From Rhypophila decipiens (Eukaryota; Ascomycota; Sordariomycetes; Sordariales; Naviculisporaceae), in the NCBI GenBank assembly GCA_033297075.1, contig MU858167.1, positions 52,786 to 116,785 on the forward strand: a DNA stretch of 64,000 nucleotides, read 5' to 3'. The translations under genes were made by a program, and so were the position numbers. This document shows positions 36,773 through 48,828 of the stretch, one piece after another; within the stretch, counting starts at the first letter, position 1; the number at the start of each line of letters is the position of its first letter. A model generated the notes under the pieces. That model ran no database searches. It had not been told where the DNA came from and was given only the letters and a program-made list of their open reading frames with translations.

Positions 36773-38016
36773 ATGGCTCCAGGTATTTTCGGATTCGATT
36801 TTCTCATCTGCGCGATGGCCGGCTAACCGAAACCGACAGGAACACAGTGGGAGGTTGCGCAACCACCCAACGACGCCATCTCTTCTCTCGAATTCGCACC
36901 CGACTCTTCCAAGCTCATTGTCTCCTCATGGGACAAGAACGTCTACCTTTACGATGTCGGCGCCAACGGGGCCGATGAGGCTACACTGATCAGGTCCTTT
37001 GAGTTTCGCGCCCCGGTTTTAGACGTATGCTTCGGTGCCAACGATGATGAGGCCTTTGTGGGTGGACTGGATCAGCAGGTCTACAGGTACGCATCAGGCC
37101 CTCGCGCGCACACTGATAGACTCCGGGAACACTGGCTGACATGGGAACAGACTTGATCTCACGACAGGCGAACAAACCGCCCTCAGTCAACACAACGCTG
37201 CCGTACGCTCCTTGGCCTATAGCAGAGAACACTGTATGCTTGCTCCTTGCTACTACTGATACAACAATTACTAACCATGCGAAAGCAATACTCGTCTCCG
37301 CCTCATGGGACCTAACCCTGCACATCCACGACACCTCCTCCTCCCCCTCGGCCCCCCAACCAACCATAACAATCCAACTCCCGGGCAAACCCCACGCGAT
37401 GGCATCCTCCCCCTCAAAACTAGTCGTCGCCATGACGGCCCGCCTAGTGCACATCTACGACCTCCCAACCCTCTCCAAAGCCCTGCAATCCCAGACCCCC
37501 GCAAGCGAAATAACCCCCTGGCAACAACGCGAGTCCTCCCTCAAGTTCCTCACCAGGGCAGTAGCTTGCATGCCCAACGACGCAGGCTACGCAACCAGCA
37601 GCATAGAAGGCCGCGTGGCGGTAGAATGGTTCGAAGACACGGAAGCCTCCCAGGCGCGCAAGTACGCGTTCAAATGCCACCGACAGGCCGCCAACGACGA
37701 GGAAGGCGGCGATATCGTCTATCCGGTCAATGCGCTGGCTTTCCACCCAAAGTTTGGAACATTTGCCTCGGGAGGCGGGGATGCGAGCGTTGCGCTGTGG
37801 GATGCCGAGGCTAAGAGGAGAATGCGCCAGCTGACCAAGTTCCCGGATAGTGTGGCTGCGCTGGCGTTTTCGGGCGATGGCAAGTTTTTGGCTATTGGCG
37901 CTTGTCCGGGTTTCCAGACTGGTATGGAGGATTATAGTGGCGAGGGTAGGACGCATATTGTTATTCGGGAGTTGGGAGAGACGGAGGCTAAGGGGAAGGG
38001 GCCCAAGGAGAAGTAG
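36773..38016 (+). CDS. bub3: Spindle-checkpoint WD40 protein Bub3
   Basis: WD40 propeller that recruits Bub1 and BubR1/Mad3 to phosphorylated kinetochores. Exons 36773..36782, 36840..37086, 37151..37233 and 37286..38016 give 356 aa. The first coding exon is only 10 nt (MAP plus one base) and joins as PGTQWEV. The family signature QPPNDAISSLEFAP is followed by SSWDKNVYLYDV, GGLDQQVYRLDL (across intron 2) and REHSILVSASWDLTL (across intron 3). Later come GYATSSIEGRVAVEWFE, YPVNALAFHPKFGTFASGGGD and a C-terminal GEGRTHIVIREL. WD40 repeats fill the whole protein, as expected. The 3' half of exon 4 is unusually C-rich in its wobble positions. Confidence 0.95.
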
Positions 38017-38721
38017 CGACGTGGTTTATTTCTTTGGTGGAGGAGAGATTGAGTTGGAAATGGGGATAGTGGTACTCTCTCTTGGGACAACTGTGAAAAA
38101 GGAGGCGCGGAACCGGGATGCGCTGATCGAAATGGATTTTGGTCGTTTTACCAGCGGGGGAGGACTCTCTTTGTACCTATCTGACCGGCGTTTCATGTTC
38201 TTCGAGGTTTATAACCAATACAACGGGTGGGATCTGGACGGATTATGGAATGGAATTTGTTTCGTTGTCGAGCCCTATGACACCAACTTGACTTGTCCCT
38301 AGTTGGCTAAAAGTAGTCCAGGTACAAAACTCATGGGATATAATGGGAAGCAAGCTGCCGCAACGCAAAGCTGAGCAGATGCTACACGTTTATCCTTCAC
38401 TTGGCTAAGTACATATAAAAACCTCCATGGATTCTTTTGTTGAATTGTCCCTCAGTTATTGGGTTCGAGGCTACACGACCAACGACTACCTAACAATGAT
38501 TCCCCTCTTCAGTGGGGACAAGTCCTTTCGACTTAGATGGTAGTACATGTCTTCGAAATATCCGTACAAGCTCATGAAGATACCATTCCTATACATCCTA
38601 CCACGTCGAGAAGGAAAAGAAAAAGACCACATGTCCCACAATATACGAAACAAAAATACAGCAAAGATTACATCTCATCAAATCGTCCACACGACTCCAT
38701 CCAGTTGTTTCGAGACAAAAC
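38017..38721. other. Convergent intergenic region, bub3 / nuclear hypothetical
   Basis: 705 bp between two convergent stop codons, presumably the two 3' untranslated regions. No recognisable coding sequence. Confidence 0.4.
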
Positions 38722-40171
38722 TTAGTTGCTCTTGGCTCGGCGAAATGGCCGCAGACTCGGACTCAGTTCCTCTCCCTCCTGTTGGACAGTCTTGACTGGC
38801 GGCGACGACTTTGACCGGTACTGCGTGGCTGCTACATACTCGTCCTCGGAGTATGGTACTATCGCATCGTCTTGTTCACGACCGCGGTCAACTTGGTTGT
38901 CGTCTTCTGCCTGATCGTTGACCAAGCCATGTTCAGGATCCGACACCGGTGCAGATATCTCCTCAATGTTATCTCCAGGGATACCAGCATCCTTCATGAC
39001 TTCATTAGCAGTGTCCTCCTTCGTGACCCGTGGAGGACTCTGCGGCTGTTGGTCGTTATTCCCGGGCTCGCTCAGAATCACATTGCTCACAGCTTGGCCG
39101 TGGGGTGCCGAAATTCCCAAGACAGGTGTGGGTGTACGCCGACTGAATTCATCTCTTGTGCTCGGTGCTCCTGTCTCTTTTCTGCTTACTTCCCCATCCT
39201 CTTTCTCACGTGGCCGTTTTGCGCGTGGCTTCTTGGGAGTGCGCGGGAGGAAGGAGTTGTCTATTTTTCTCTTCTTTCTCTTCAAGATGATCCTCGGCTC
39301 TTTTGGCTGACTAGAAGCGGTCGTTGTTGTTGCAGTTGTTGGCCTCGGGAGCCGGGGTGGTGTCTGTGTCAGGTCCAGACTTCCAACAGCCGGGGAGGAG
39401 TAATGCAACTTTCTCCTCTTGTGGTTGAATAGACCATTCGGCCGCGCCTCATTGTCTGAAAAGCCGTCTCCTGGAATGTAATTTACTTTGGTACTTTTGG
39501 CAGAGTCCGGGTTCTTTCTTTCGAGCTTTTTATAGCTGGTAGGCTTGCTTGGTGTCTTGGCGAAGATAAGAAACGGCTTTCTGCGAACCGATGATGAAGG
39601 GATAGTTGGCGCGGAAGAATTGTGGCGAACTGAGTCATTGGGAAAGTCCGTGATGAATGTTTGAGGGTCATGAACACCATCGTGTTCACCGTCTTCGTCG
39701 TCATGTCCGTCATGTCCGTCATCTTCATCTGTGAACTCCCTTTCCAATCGGGGTTTCCGGAGGTTTGAGTGAACTTTTTGTGAATCAGTCAGCGATACGC
39801 CACGCAAGACAAGGGAAACCAAAAAAGTAATACATACGTGATGCGCTGTTTCTCTCATCCTCTTGGACTCCCTCACTATCGTCAACGACATCGTCTCCAT
39901 ACTCAACTTCGTATGGATAGGTGCCGTCTGCCTCGGTCGCCTGGTCCTTCTCAGCTGCCTCTGGTGGCCGATCACCTTGGGAGGATTCCCTAACCGGTTC
40001 TGGCTCGGGAGAGTCATACCATTTACGCTTGGTTGCTGGTGAAGGTTTTAGTTGGGGAAGCAGTTTAGCTCGGTTCTGGTTCGAGGCTTTGTGAGAGTAT
40101 GTTCGAATGGATGGATTTCTGCTTAGGAAACCAAACGGCTCCTGGTCGAACGGTATAGGATCTGTTGACAT
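38722..40171 (-). CDS. Uncharacterised basic/acidic low-complexity protein, probably nuclear
   Basis: Not recognised. Exons complement(38722..39773, 39838..40171) give 461 aa; the 64-nt intron is GTATGT...CAAAAAG and keeps frame. The N terminus (MSTDPIPFDQEPFGFLSRNP) is the least repetitive part and the best candidate for a conserved motif. A Glu/Asp-rich region (about 75-110) is followed by a Asp/His/Glu-rich stretch at about 125-146. Two dense basic clusters, FNHKRRKLHY and KRKKRKIDNS followed by TPKKPRAKRPREK, look like nuclear localisation signals. Many SP/TP dipeptides are present. The protein is predicted mostly disordered, with no catalytic or membrane segment. A chromatin or DNA-repair partner is possible, but nothing visible proves it. 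Confidence 0.7.
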
Positions 40172-40950
40172 CTTTCGGATTGTTCTTTTCGTGTCCACTA
40201 CTTTCAGACGGCTGTCGAACTCATCATGATTAATACACGTTGCCGGTGAGGTCTTCGAGAGAAAGACAGGAATAGAATTTGTGGCTTCAGGTTCCTTTCG
40301 AATCTATGAGGGGAGATTTAAGGTTGACGGGTAAGACCCCACGACCGGTGAAGCAAAAAAACGCCTCATCGTTCTGATGATGACTTTTAGAGGCAGGTAC
40401 GGCAGGAAAAGCCTTCTGGACCGTCCGAAAACGGTCAAGTAGAGAAGGAAGGCACACCAGCCAAATCCCATACGTAGCAGGCAGGTGCTTCTGAAAGAAA
40501 GATACCCTGGAGTCAACCGTAGAAGATTGCCATGATAAAATAGAGAGAATTCCTGGTAAAGACGAAAATCACAGAGTAAACAAGTCAAGGTGTCATAGTC
40601 AGCAAAAACTGTCTTTTATGTATTTTTCTCCCATCAGGGAAAGGATCGTAAGTATGGGTGTCTCCTGGACGGGCCACTTTTGCCCACCATGACATCGTGG
40701 GGTGAAAGAAAGTATATCCAAAAGAGGGAGACGAATCGAAAAAGGAAATAGGGTAGGTACATAATGTGACGTGAATAAGGTAGGAACAATATGCAAAACA
40801 AAAAAGACCAAGAACCAAAATGACAACGCTTCATGCTCGAAAACCAATGCTAGGACTCGCTCTTGAAAATGCAAAATATAGAAACCAGAATCAAACTGCT
40901 ATCCCGTGACCCTTGTGATGACCCGCAGCTTCGTCAGATGAAGGAAGGAC
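40172..40950. other. Intergenic between cupin 3' end and nuclear hypothetical 5' end
   Basis: 779 bp between two minus-strand genes. Short frames with many Phe/Leu codons reflect T-rich composition on the minus strand. No gene is supported. Confidence 0.4.
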
Positions 40951-41731
40951 CTAATGGTTCTTGGGAATACCGCACTAGAAGAAAAAGGTCAGTATATCTT
41001 GAAATACGTCAATATCAGAGGAAAAGAAGAGGAGCCCATACCTTCTTCAAGCACTCGTCAACACCAAGAGCGACGTTGATGGGGATAGCCTGGCGGACCT
41101 TGTCGATATCAGCGCCAGCGATGCTCTGCCCAAAAGTAGCAGCGATAACATCATCGCTGAGCGCAAACGTCTCGTCCGCGATCTGACCGGTCCCAAAGTC
41201 CTCGGCGGGGAAAGCAGCAATGAACACGGCAGGGTCGCAGTCGGGGTTGAACTGGGTGTGGACGCTGCCCTGGTAGAAGGGAGTCATCTGGAAAGGTCCG
41301 ACCTCGTTGCGGATCACGCGGCGCTTGCCGTTGGCGTCGTTGACTCCGTTCTCGGGCACCATCTCGGTGACGATGCGGCCCTGGACGACGATCTGGAGCT
41401 CGGCGCTGCGCGGGTGGACGTGGAGCGTGTTCATGCCGCAGGCGTTGAGGCGGCCGACGGCCATGCCTGCGCCGGTTCCTACGAGTGCTGGGAAGGCCTT
41501 GCGGTTGGCGGCGATGATTTCGCCTCCTGCTCCGGGGTTGGCTTGCTTCTGGTTGAAGTCGAAGAGGAACTGCTTGTCGTCGGGAAGCAGGGCAAAGCGG
41601 TCCACGGCAGTGTCGGCGATGAAGAGCTGCTGAGTCAAGCTCAGAGCTGGCTCAGATCGACGAAGGGGCGTGGCCTGAACGGAGCTGGTGTAGGCCAGGA
41701 GGGCAAGGACGATGGCAGATGTGGATTGCAT
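40951..41731 (-). CDS. Secreted germin/spherulin-like cupin
   Basis: Extracellular single-cupin protein related to spherulin-1A and germin-like proteins; a metal-binding enzyme or storage role is possible, the substrate unknown. Proposed exons complement(40951..40974, 41042..41731) give 237 aa. A signal peptide (MQSTSAIVLALLAYTSSVQA) is followed by TPLRR. Cupin motif 1 is LHVHPRSAELQIVVQG (HxH and Glu). Motif 2 is GPFQMTPFYQGSVHTQFN with the third His. The last 8 codons come from a mini-exon after a 67-nt intron (GTATGG...TTCTAG), giving ECLKKCGIPKNH. This restores a Cys typical of the family; reading through instead would end VWAPLLFL. Divergent from the SUN gene by 3.6 kb. Confidence 0.88.
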
Positions 41732-44700
41732 TTTGACTGGATGTTTTTCTCTCTCTATATTATTGCAAAGGAGCTTTCCGAACGAGCAAGTGATTGTTCC
41801 TTAATAATGGAGTGAGAAGTTGAAATTTCGAGACGAGGCAGAAGAAAACCTTAGGAAATAAGGAAATAAATAAAAGAGAAAAGAGAACAAAACAGAAATA
41901 GTTGCTTGTTTTGTTTAATGATGTGTGTGATGAAGCAAGAGAAAAGGGGTATCAAGCTGGCAAGACTCCATGCTTTATACTCGTCTTGAATATCATCGAA
42001 TCCCACAATGATCGATAACTACAATACGATCCCGGGAATAGTCACCCAAAGAGGCAGACCAGCTTAGCTAGTCAGCTCGTTGCTTTGCTCTGCCACGGTT
42101 ACCGGTGGTCGGTATGGTTCCTTCCTCGGTCCGATGACTGAGAATATGAGAAGCTCAGCGTTCCCCAGACTAAGCCGAAGCTTACCCCAGGTGCTGACCG
42201 CCAGATCTCCGGATGCGCGATTGTCCGAAGATCAAATGATTGGGATATCGAGGCTGGGCAGTCTCTGCTCACGCAAGGTTGTTCAACATGTCCAGCTTAC
42301 CGGAAATACGGGTGTCCGTCCGACGGTGAGCACTCACCTCATCAGTCATGACCAACCATGGTGCGGCTCTCCGCGATTTGTTTCTTTGGGAATTCCAAAG
42401 AAGTTGACCCCCACAGCTTGAGGGTCATCCGGGGTTATACAGAGTGTATGTCCGGTTTGTTGCCGATGTTCTGGTCATCCGCCATCGTACGCGGAGGATT
42501 TTCACTGAGAACATGTCAAGAGTCGCACCCAGAATAGATAAACGTCTGTTGAAAGATCAGTCACCACCGAACGAAGGATGAGAAATTGCCGTCGTCCGTC
42601 CCAACTTGGCGGAGGTGTTGATTACTCAACACCCAGGATATCAAATATCCTGACGAGAGTGCCTCCCCTGACAAATATTAGTCCAAGGCCAGTCTCGCGC
42701 CCGAATAAGTTGGTGGTGAGCAAGCAAACCGGTCTCCATTACAAGTCAATAAAGGAGCTCTTCAGACCAGTGGCCGCCAACCAACCACTGACAACTTTGA
42801 CGTCAGCCTTAGGAAAATAAAGCTTTTCTGACCGGAGGACGGAAAAGAAAACAAAAGCCGCCAAGCTCAAGGGTAATATCTGATGAGTGCTTAGAAAGTT
42901 GCGACAGAATAAAAAGAAGAATCCCATTACGATTATTCGATCTCGGTCGTCCGTGGCCCCGGATCCTTGGTCTGATGACCTCGTCGTCCAGTGCTCAGAC
43001 AGAGCCAGCTGGTTGGCTCAGCCTTCCAGATTCCAGAAGGTCGGCTGTCAGATGAGGCGCAGCATATAAAAAGTGATCGAAGCACAAATATAGTAATAAT
43101 CGTATACACTTGCATACTTGTATCTGACAGATCAGCGGTGTTAGTCTACTTTACATTTCTAAGCTGTGGCTGGGGCTTTTCTTTCGGTGACCATAATTGT
43201 GGTTAAGCAAAGTGCTTATATCGCGGCATATTGATCCAGCTGAAGGACATGGCAGTTGGAGGTGAGAGGGAAAAAAGGAAAAATAAACACCTGTAGACTG
43301 TCTTTCCGCTTGTCCGCTAACTTGCTTGTCGAGGCTATAAAGACAGCAATCTCTACCTTCATGCGATGTTTATCCGCAGGAGAGACAGAAGACAAGCCAC
43401 GGCATGGAATATGGCTTAGCGAGCTGGAGTATATCCGACATGTAGTAGAACGATGGACCGTTTATACCAGAAACGAGTTCATGTCAACATCGGTGCGGCA
43501 ACTGCAAGCGGGATGCTGGTCCTGGGTTGTCCTCTTCGTCTGTAGATGCCGGACCGTCGCCATCGGAGAGACAGATAGCATACATGACACAATTATTGAC
43601 GAGAGTCAGAATCGGCAGGAATTGCTGTCGGCAACCATGTTGACAATGTACAGAGATTGACTGTGAAACGTTTGTGAATCCATCGGGAAGATTTACGACA
43701 ACAACTCCGCACTTTCCTGCCCGACTGTCTCGATGATAGGGTCCCAAGTACGGATAGGTATCCGAGAAGCATTTTGCCGCAAGTATCCGTATGACGGCGT
43801 GATACCGAGAGCGCGTGGGAAATTCTTCCGCCGTTCTACGGGGAGGGCATTGACCTGTCGTCACCCGTTCTGCCGTGTTCGCCAAGCGTAGCATCCCGCA
43901 AAAACGTTGTTTACCGCCAGCACGGCATGACTGTGATATGTTTTGTTTGGAGATCGCCATGAGGACCATGATTATGACTGATTGGGCAGCCCCTTTTTTT
44001 CGGTCAGCGAAAATCATCAATGACAGTTTTATCTCCATTTGGTTCGAGAGGATCGGAAGAGAAAACGTCGCTCGGCGATAGCGGTTTAAATAGGTCACTG
44101 CCACTCCGATGAATCATCTACGCCGTTCGTGGTGGTCGTCATTGTCCCTTTTATTTGGAAGCCAAATTTCCCCTGCAGTTGGCTGACGCTTCTGTGCCAA
44201 CTTTTTGCACCACAAATCTAGAATCCTCGGATGCCTCGCCCGAGGCAGCCCCAGTCACAGAATGCTGCCCAGGTGCTGGGGAAACTGGAGAAACGATGGA
44301 AAAATGCATCGGAAGCCGATGACGGTTGAAATCAAGCACTCATCCCATGTCGTGACCGAGGCAGGCCCGTCTTGTCATGAGGCTAAAAAGCGTTTTGGCT
44401 TAGCTCAACATGTCGAAAGTGGAAGGCACAAAACCGGTTCGAGGGTTGGGCCTGCAAGAACGGTGGCCGGGTGGACTCTGGTGGATGGAAAGTGGGTAGC
44501 ATCCACCTGGGTTGTCTTGGTTGTCTCATTACGGCAGGGGAGTGCATCCAATATCCGCTCGGCCTCTCATTGGGCTGTTCCTGGTGTTCCTGCCTTAGTC
44601 CCTGGCTCGTCAATCTCGGCACTGGGTCGTGCTGGCCAGGGTCGAGATGATTGACCTGGTCTGATTGGGCAGTAATTTTGAGCCTATCGAGATATGCAGA

Positions 44701-45326
44701 TGATGGGCCACGCAGGTTCCTTCTGTTGGTCCGCCCTATCCCTGTTTTCTTCCTGGCTGTCTCTACCCGTCACTGTCACCCCCAGCGTGGAGAGCAGAGA
44801 GGCACTGAGAGGTCCAGAGCTCGACGGCGGACAGCACAGGGGGAAGAGGGAAAAAAAACATGACTGGGGGTCGTGGGGCGTTGACATCTCATATTGCGAG
44901 CCTTTCCCTTTTCTCTCGTCGCGCCTTGCCTTTCCAAGCTCTCGACGATCCGCTTTCCATGGCCTAGTCCACGTCCACCCACACGCTCATTTCAGTCGCT
45001 CTTTTTCGCGCTCCTTTTTCTCTCAATCGTCTTTGGAACGATTCCTCACTCTCGTTGACAACACGGCTGGTCGCTGGGCAAACGGGTTTCAGAAACGTCG
45101 ACGTCAGCAAAATATTCCTCGCCGAGCAACGAACCGGCTGCGTCCTCACATTCCTTTCCCTTAAGCGAGCGACACCAGCATCGGATGCAGCAAACACCGT
45201 TCTAGAGGATCGACATATCCCCAGGCTTCAACTCGAACCCACCGAGAGACCGGGCTTCTGCTTGATCTCCCCGATTCCGTTATCCGGATATCGAAACCCA
45301 CACAGTGTCACGGAACCTCTGGTCAA
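41732..45326. other. 3.6 kb divergent intergenic region, cupin / SUN-family gene
   Basis: Long upstream region shared by two secreted-protein genes. A minus-strand open frame at 43484-44104 lacks an ATG at its outer end and has no recognisable domain. The 400 bp before the SUN start are CT-rich with TTTCTCTC-type tracts, typical of a promoter and leader. No RNA gene was noticed. Confidence 0.4.
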
Positions 45327-46822
45327 ATGAGGTTCGCAACCTTACAGGCGGCCGTTGGCTCGGCCTCTGTACTCTTCGCTGCTCAGCCTGTCACGGCAAC
45401 ACACGGACATCGCCATGCCCACGACCAATATGCGAAGAGGCATAGCCATAATCGCGATGGCGGACTTATAGTAAAGCGGAGTTCCTGCTCACTCCCCGAC
45501 CATCCCGACTTGGTGCGCGTTCCCGGAGCAGTTAACAACGGCTTCGCCATGAGCCCAGACGAACCTTGCGAGGATGGAAAATGGTGTCCGTATGCTTGCG
45601 TACCGGGCAAGGTCATGGCGCAGTGGGAGCCAAATTCGTCCTACGTCTATCCAGAGTCCATGGTAAGCAGGCGCCTTGGTGTGAGATGTCTGTCCACAGG
45701 TCCAAGTGCTGACAGTAATGATCCTTTCAGAATGGTGGTTTATTTTGCAATGACGGCACGCCCGAGAAAGCTTTTGATGATCAGCCCTATTGCGTTGACG
45801 GGACTGGCACAGTCAAGGCGGTTAATAAATGTGGGAAGGTGGTATCATTTTGCCAGACCGTTTTGCCAGGAAACGAAGCCATGATCATCCCAACCAATGT
45901 CGACTCTGAGCAGACAATTGCAGTTCCTGGTGTCAAATACTGGGCCAAGACGGCTGCACAGTAAGTCCCGAAATCCGCCCACACATATGGACCGTGACCT
46001 TGGTGGCCGTCGTGACCGCTAACCTGGATGCTCAGTTACTATATCAACGAACCTGGAGTGGACTCTTCGAAAGGTTGTGTTTGGGGTGACCCTAGCCAAC
46101 CGATCGGCAACTGGAGTCCGTATGTCGCTGGAGCCAACACGGTCGACAATGGCGACACTTATGTCAAGATTGCGTGGAATCCCATCTGGCTCGAGTCTGG
46201 ACTGTCCAACAAGGAACCGAATTTCGGTATCAGGGTTGCGTGCCCCGGTGGCGGCTGCAATGGTATGCCATGCGCCATCAATCCCGCGTCGAATGGAATT
46301 GGCGGCGTCGAGAGCCCTGTCAAGACTGTCGGAGTTGGAGGTGCCAATTTCTGTGTGGTCACTGTTCCCAAGGGCAAGACGGCCAACCTCGAGGTCTTCT
46401 ATACGGATGGATCGACCGGGCCAAAACCAGCTCCTCCCAAGCCCCCCAAGCCATCGACCACATCAACGACTTCGACTACGGCCGCACCAACCACATCATC
46501 CACGACGTCGAGCTCTTCGGAAGCACCAACCACTTCCTCGTCGATTCTCTCCTCATCTTCTTCCTCAGAAGCTGAGCCCAGTTCGACGGAAGAACATCCT
46601 TGGGGTGGTATCTTCCGCGAGAACACTACCTACACCACGATCAGCAAGGAGGAGTATTCTTCCATCATCACCACAGCAGTGCCGTCTTCTACAGCCGCCT
46701 CTGAGAAGCCCGAATCCGTTTCATCATCGACCTCGAAAAATGATGGGGCCGCACCGGACCAAGGTGGTACCGCCATCGCCGGCTTGGTTGTTGCTCTTGT
46801 GGCAGCTGCCGCTCTCTACTGA
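45327..46822 (+). CDS. SUN-family (GH132) cell wall protein with probable GPI anchor
   Basis: Member of the SUN family (yeast Sim1/Uth1/Nca3/Sun4), proposed beta-glucan-modifying proteins of wall remodelling and septation. Exons 45327..45662, 45731..45960 and 46036..46822 give 450 aa. An N-terminal signal peptide (MRFATLQAAVGSASVLFAAQPVTA) precedes a His-rich segment. A KRHSHNRDGGLIVKRSS region offers dibasic KR sites for Kex2-type cleavage. The SUN domain has the Cys pattern C-x5-C-x3-C (CEDGKWCPYAC), then NGGLFCNDG, YWAKTAAHYYINEPG and FGIRVACPGGGCNGMPCAINP. A Pro/Ser/Thr-rich stalk (about residues 300-420) leads to a C-terminal hydrophobic end (GGTAIAGLVVALVAAAALY), fitting GPI attachment. 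Splice joins keep the Cys framework intact. Confidence 0.93.
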
Positions 46823-47125
46823 TTCGGCACATGCCCAAGTCGTCGCTTTTCCGACTTGTTCTGCTTCTCGACAAGCAGCTTTTCGCTTACTGTTCGGTGT
46901 CAATACTTGACTTTTCACCTTCAAATACGTCATGAGATTGACGACCGTGGATATTGCTTTTTTATTACGCTGTAATACCCCTCTATTTATTTGGGTTGCA
47001 GTTCTTTGTTCACTTCTTGGATATTACTTTTCACCATTAGTGTTGGCTCAACACACTTTGAACGTCCGCGATCTACCTACCGTTGGCGCCACCCGAAGCC
47101 GATACATCCTCCATACTCACCTCAA

Positions 47126-47169
47126 CTCCAACCGTCGACGACACTCGCTCCAACCGTCGACGACACTCG
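47126..47169 (+). repeat. 22-bp perfect tandem duplication
   Basis: Two adjacent identical copies of a 22-bp unit beginning CTCCAACCGTCGACGA, at 47126-47147 and 47148-47169, in the region after the SUN gene. Probably a recent local slippage or duplication. Confidence 0.95.
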
Positions 47170-48727
47170 CATTCTACGACCAACCGGATCGCGGAACTTA
47201 TTATTTATTATTTATTCTATTGTTTATTTAGCCAGCCAGTTCAGCGTCTTTTTTGTGTCTGGCGGGCATGCTCATACTTGATCCTTTCGTGGCCATATCA
47301 TATGCTGCTCACCATATTTGCTTGCTTTCTGGCGGACAGCGGTCAATTACTTCTTTTTGATATAACTTTTTATACTTTCTCGTTCTCGGATTTGCACGAT
47401 ATACCCATTTGTCATGGCCCTACTTTTGGCTACATTTTGGTGTCTTTTTTTTGGCTTTGCTTTCGTTTTGGAAAAAAATAGCGATGAGATGGATGGGGGT
47501 TATTTATCTTTATATTCTTGAACAAATACTTTGGTTTCATGGCTTCTAACTTCTTTCGTTGACAGTTGGATATATATACCTTTTATATGATTCTTAAAGG
47601 AAAGGGGGTTGCTGTTTTGGTTAAGATATGGAATGGAAGAAAGATAAATGGATGGATTTGAGAAGAAGTTAAGGGGTGCAGTAGCACCTTTTTTTCTTTT
47701 AGCTCAGAGAGAGGCACATGTACATCTGCTTCGAATCTACTGGTTGGTTGTTTGTCCGAGTTGACGCATTAGCCAGCTGCCTCTGCTCTCACAGGGGAGA
47801 TAAACATGAGCATGCGGAATAGAGCAAACGAACTTTAGGATCAGTAGTAGATAGTTGGGAAGCTGTTGAGTAGTTGAGTAGTGGAAAATATGAAGAACTG
47901 TGCTGATGATTACTTGATGCCCTGGATGTTGATTGAAAATTCAAGCTGTCTCTCTCTGTGATTATGAAGGAGCCAGCCAACAGAACATTCGCTGGATTTT
48001 GTTTCGCTTCGGAGGTCGGGCATCGGAGGGTTCGGTGAATATTACTATCGCGGATAGGAGCTGCGGAGGGACCGGAAGCGTTGTCCCCCAGACACAAAGC
48101 CTTGCTCCTTGTTTGTGTCTGCTGAATAACTATCTTAATACCGGTTGGGAAAGGTAGACGTTTGCTCTCCCGAGCCGCCGCGGCTTCGTGGTGTACCTGC
48201 GAGGGTCAATGAGCCTGCCATGTAGTTGATTGGGCTGTGAAACTGCTGCCTAGAGGGGGTGGTAGACGATGGACTACCTAGACCGACGTCGATGTCGAAG
48301 CTAGACCAACGTTCGAGGCAGGAACTGGACGGTCGTCGCTCCTCTGTATAATTTGTACGGAGAGCTTCTGATTTCATCTCGATTCTGACATCACAAGTAC
48401 AACAGAAGCTGGACCATCGTACAATGGTTACTGAAAAGGAGATATAATCTAGAATAAAGATAATCGAGAAAAGGGTATCATCATCAAACATTCCTATGAC
48501 TATCCTACATTTGCTCCTCTCGCAATTTACACAAACTAAACTATCGCTGCTGATGGCGCCGTTTAAAGATCAATGCTACCTATCTTGCGTGGGCCAGCAA
48601 TATAGACTACCCACTGATATCTCGACCACGATAAACACAACCCATTTAGATCCACCGTTGCGACTTGGAGCCAGCTGAGAACAGTCGAAAACCCCTATCG
48701 AAGTCCCCTCTGAGCACAGCTGGGAAT

Positions 48728-48750
48728 AACAACAACAACAACAACAACAA
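48728..48750 (+). repeat. (AAC)7 microsatellite
   Basis: Seven AAC units plus AA just beyond the 3' end of the csn12-like gene. Simple repeat; no function inferred. Confidence 0.95.
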
Positions 48751-48828
48751 GACCAAGCGCTTGTCGATTCAAGAAATACTAGGAGAAAAACATCTCTCCC
48801 TCTGCCCTCTCCTCTATATCGAGCTACA

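Larger units (their letters stand above)
46823..48828. other. Convergent intergenic region, SUN gene / csn12-like gene
   Basis: 2.0 kb between convergent stop codons. The first 700 bp are T-rich (long 3' UTR of the SUN gene is likely). It contains a perfect 22-bp tandem duplication and an AAC repeat, listed separately. No supported gene. Confidence 0.45.

Noticed and set aside
43484..44104. 206-codon minus-strand open frame in the cupin/SUN intergenic region
   Set aside because: The outer end starts with GTG, not ATG. The translation has no recognisable domain, signal peptide or splice context, and a chance frame of this length is plausible in 3.6 kb.
44205..44654. 149-codon plus-strand frame upstream of the SUN gene
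   Set aside because: Begins with TTG, has unusual composition (Trp/His/Arg-rich) and no match to any family I know.
45055..45330. Frame whose TGA overlaps the SUN start codon (ATGA), suggesting a coupled upstream ORF
   Set aside because: Its first codon is TTG and the frame contains no ATG, so ribosomes would not be expected to translate it.
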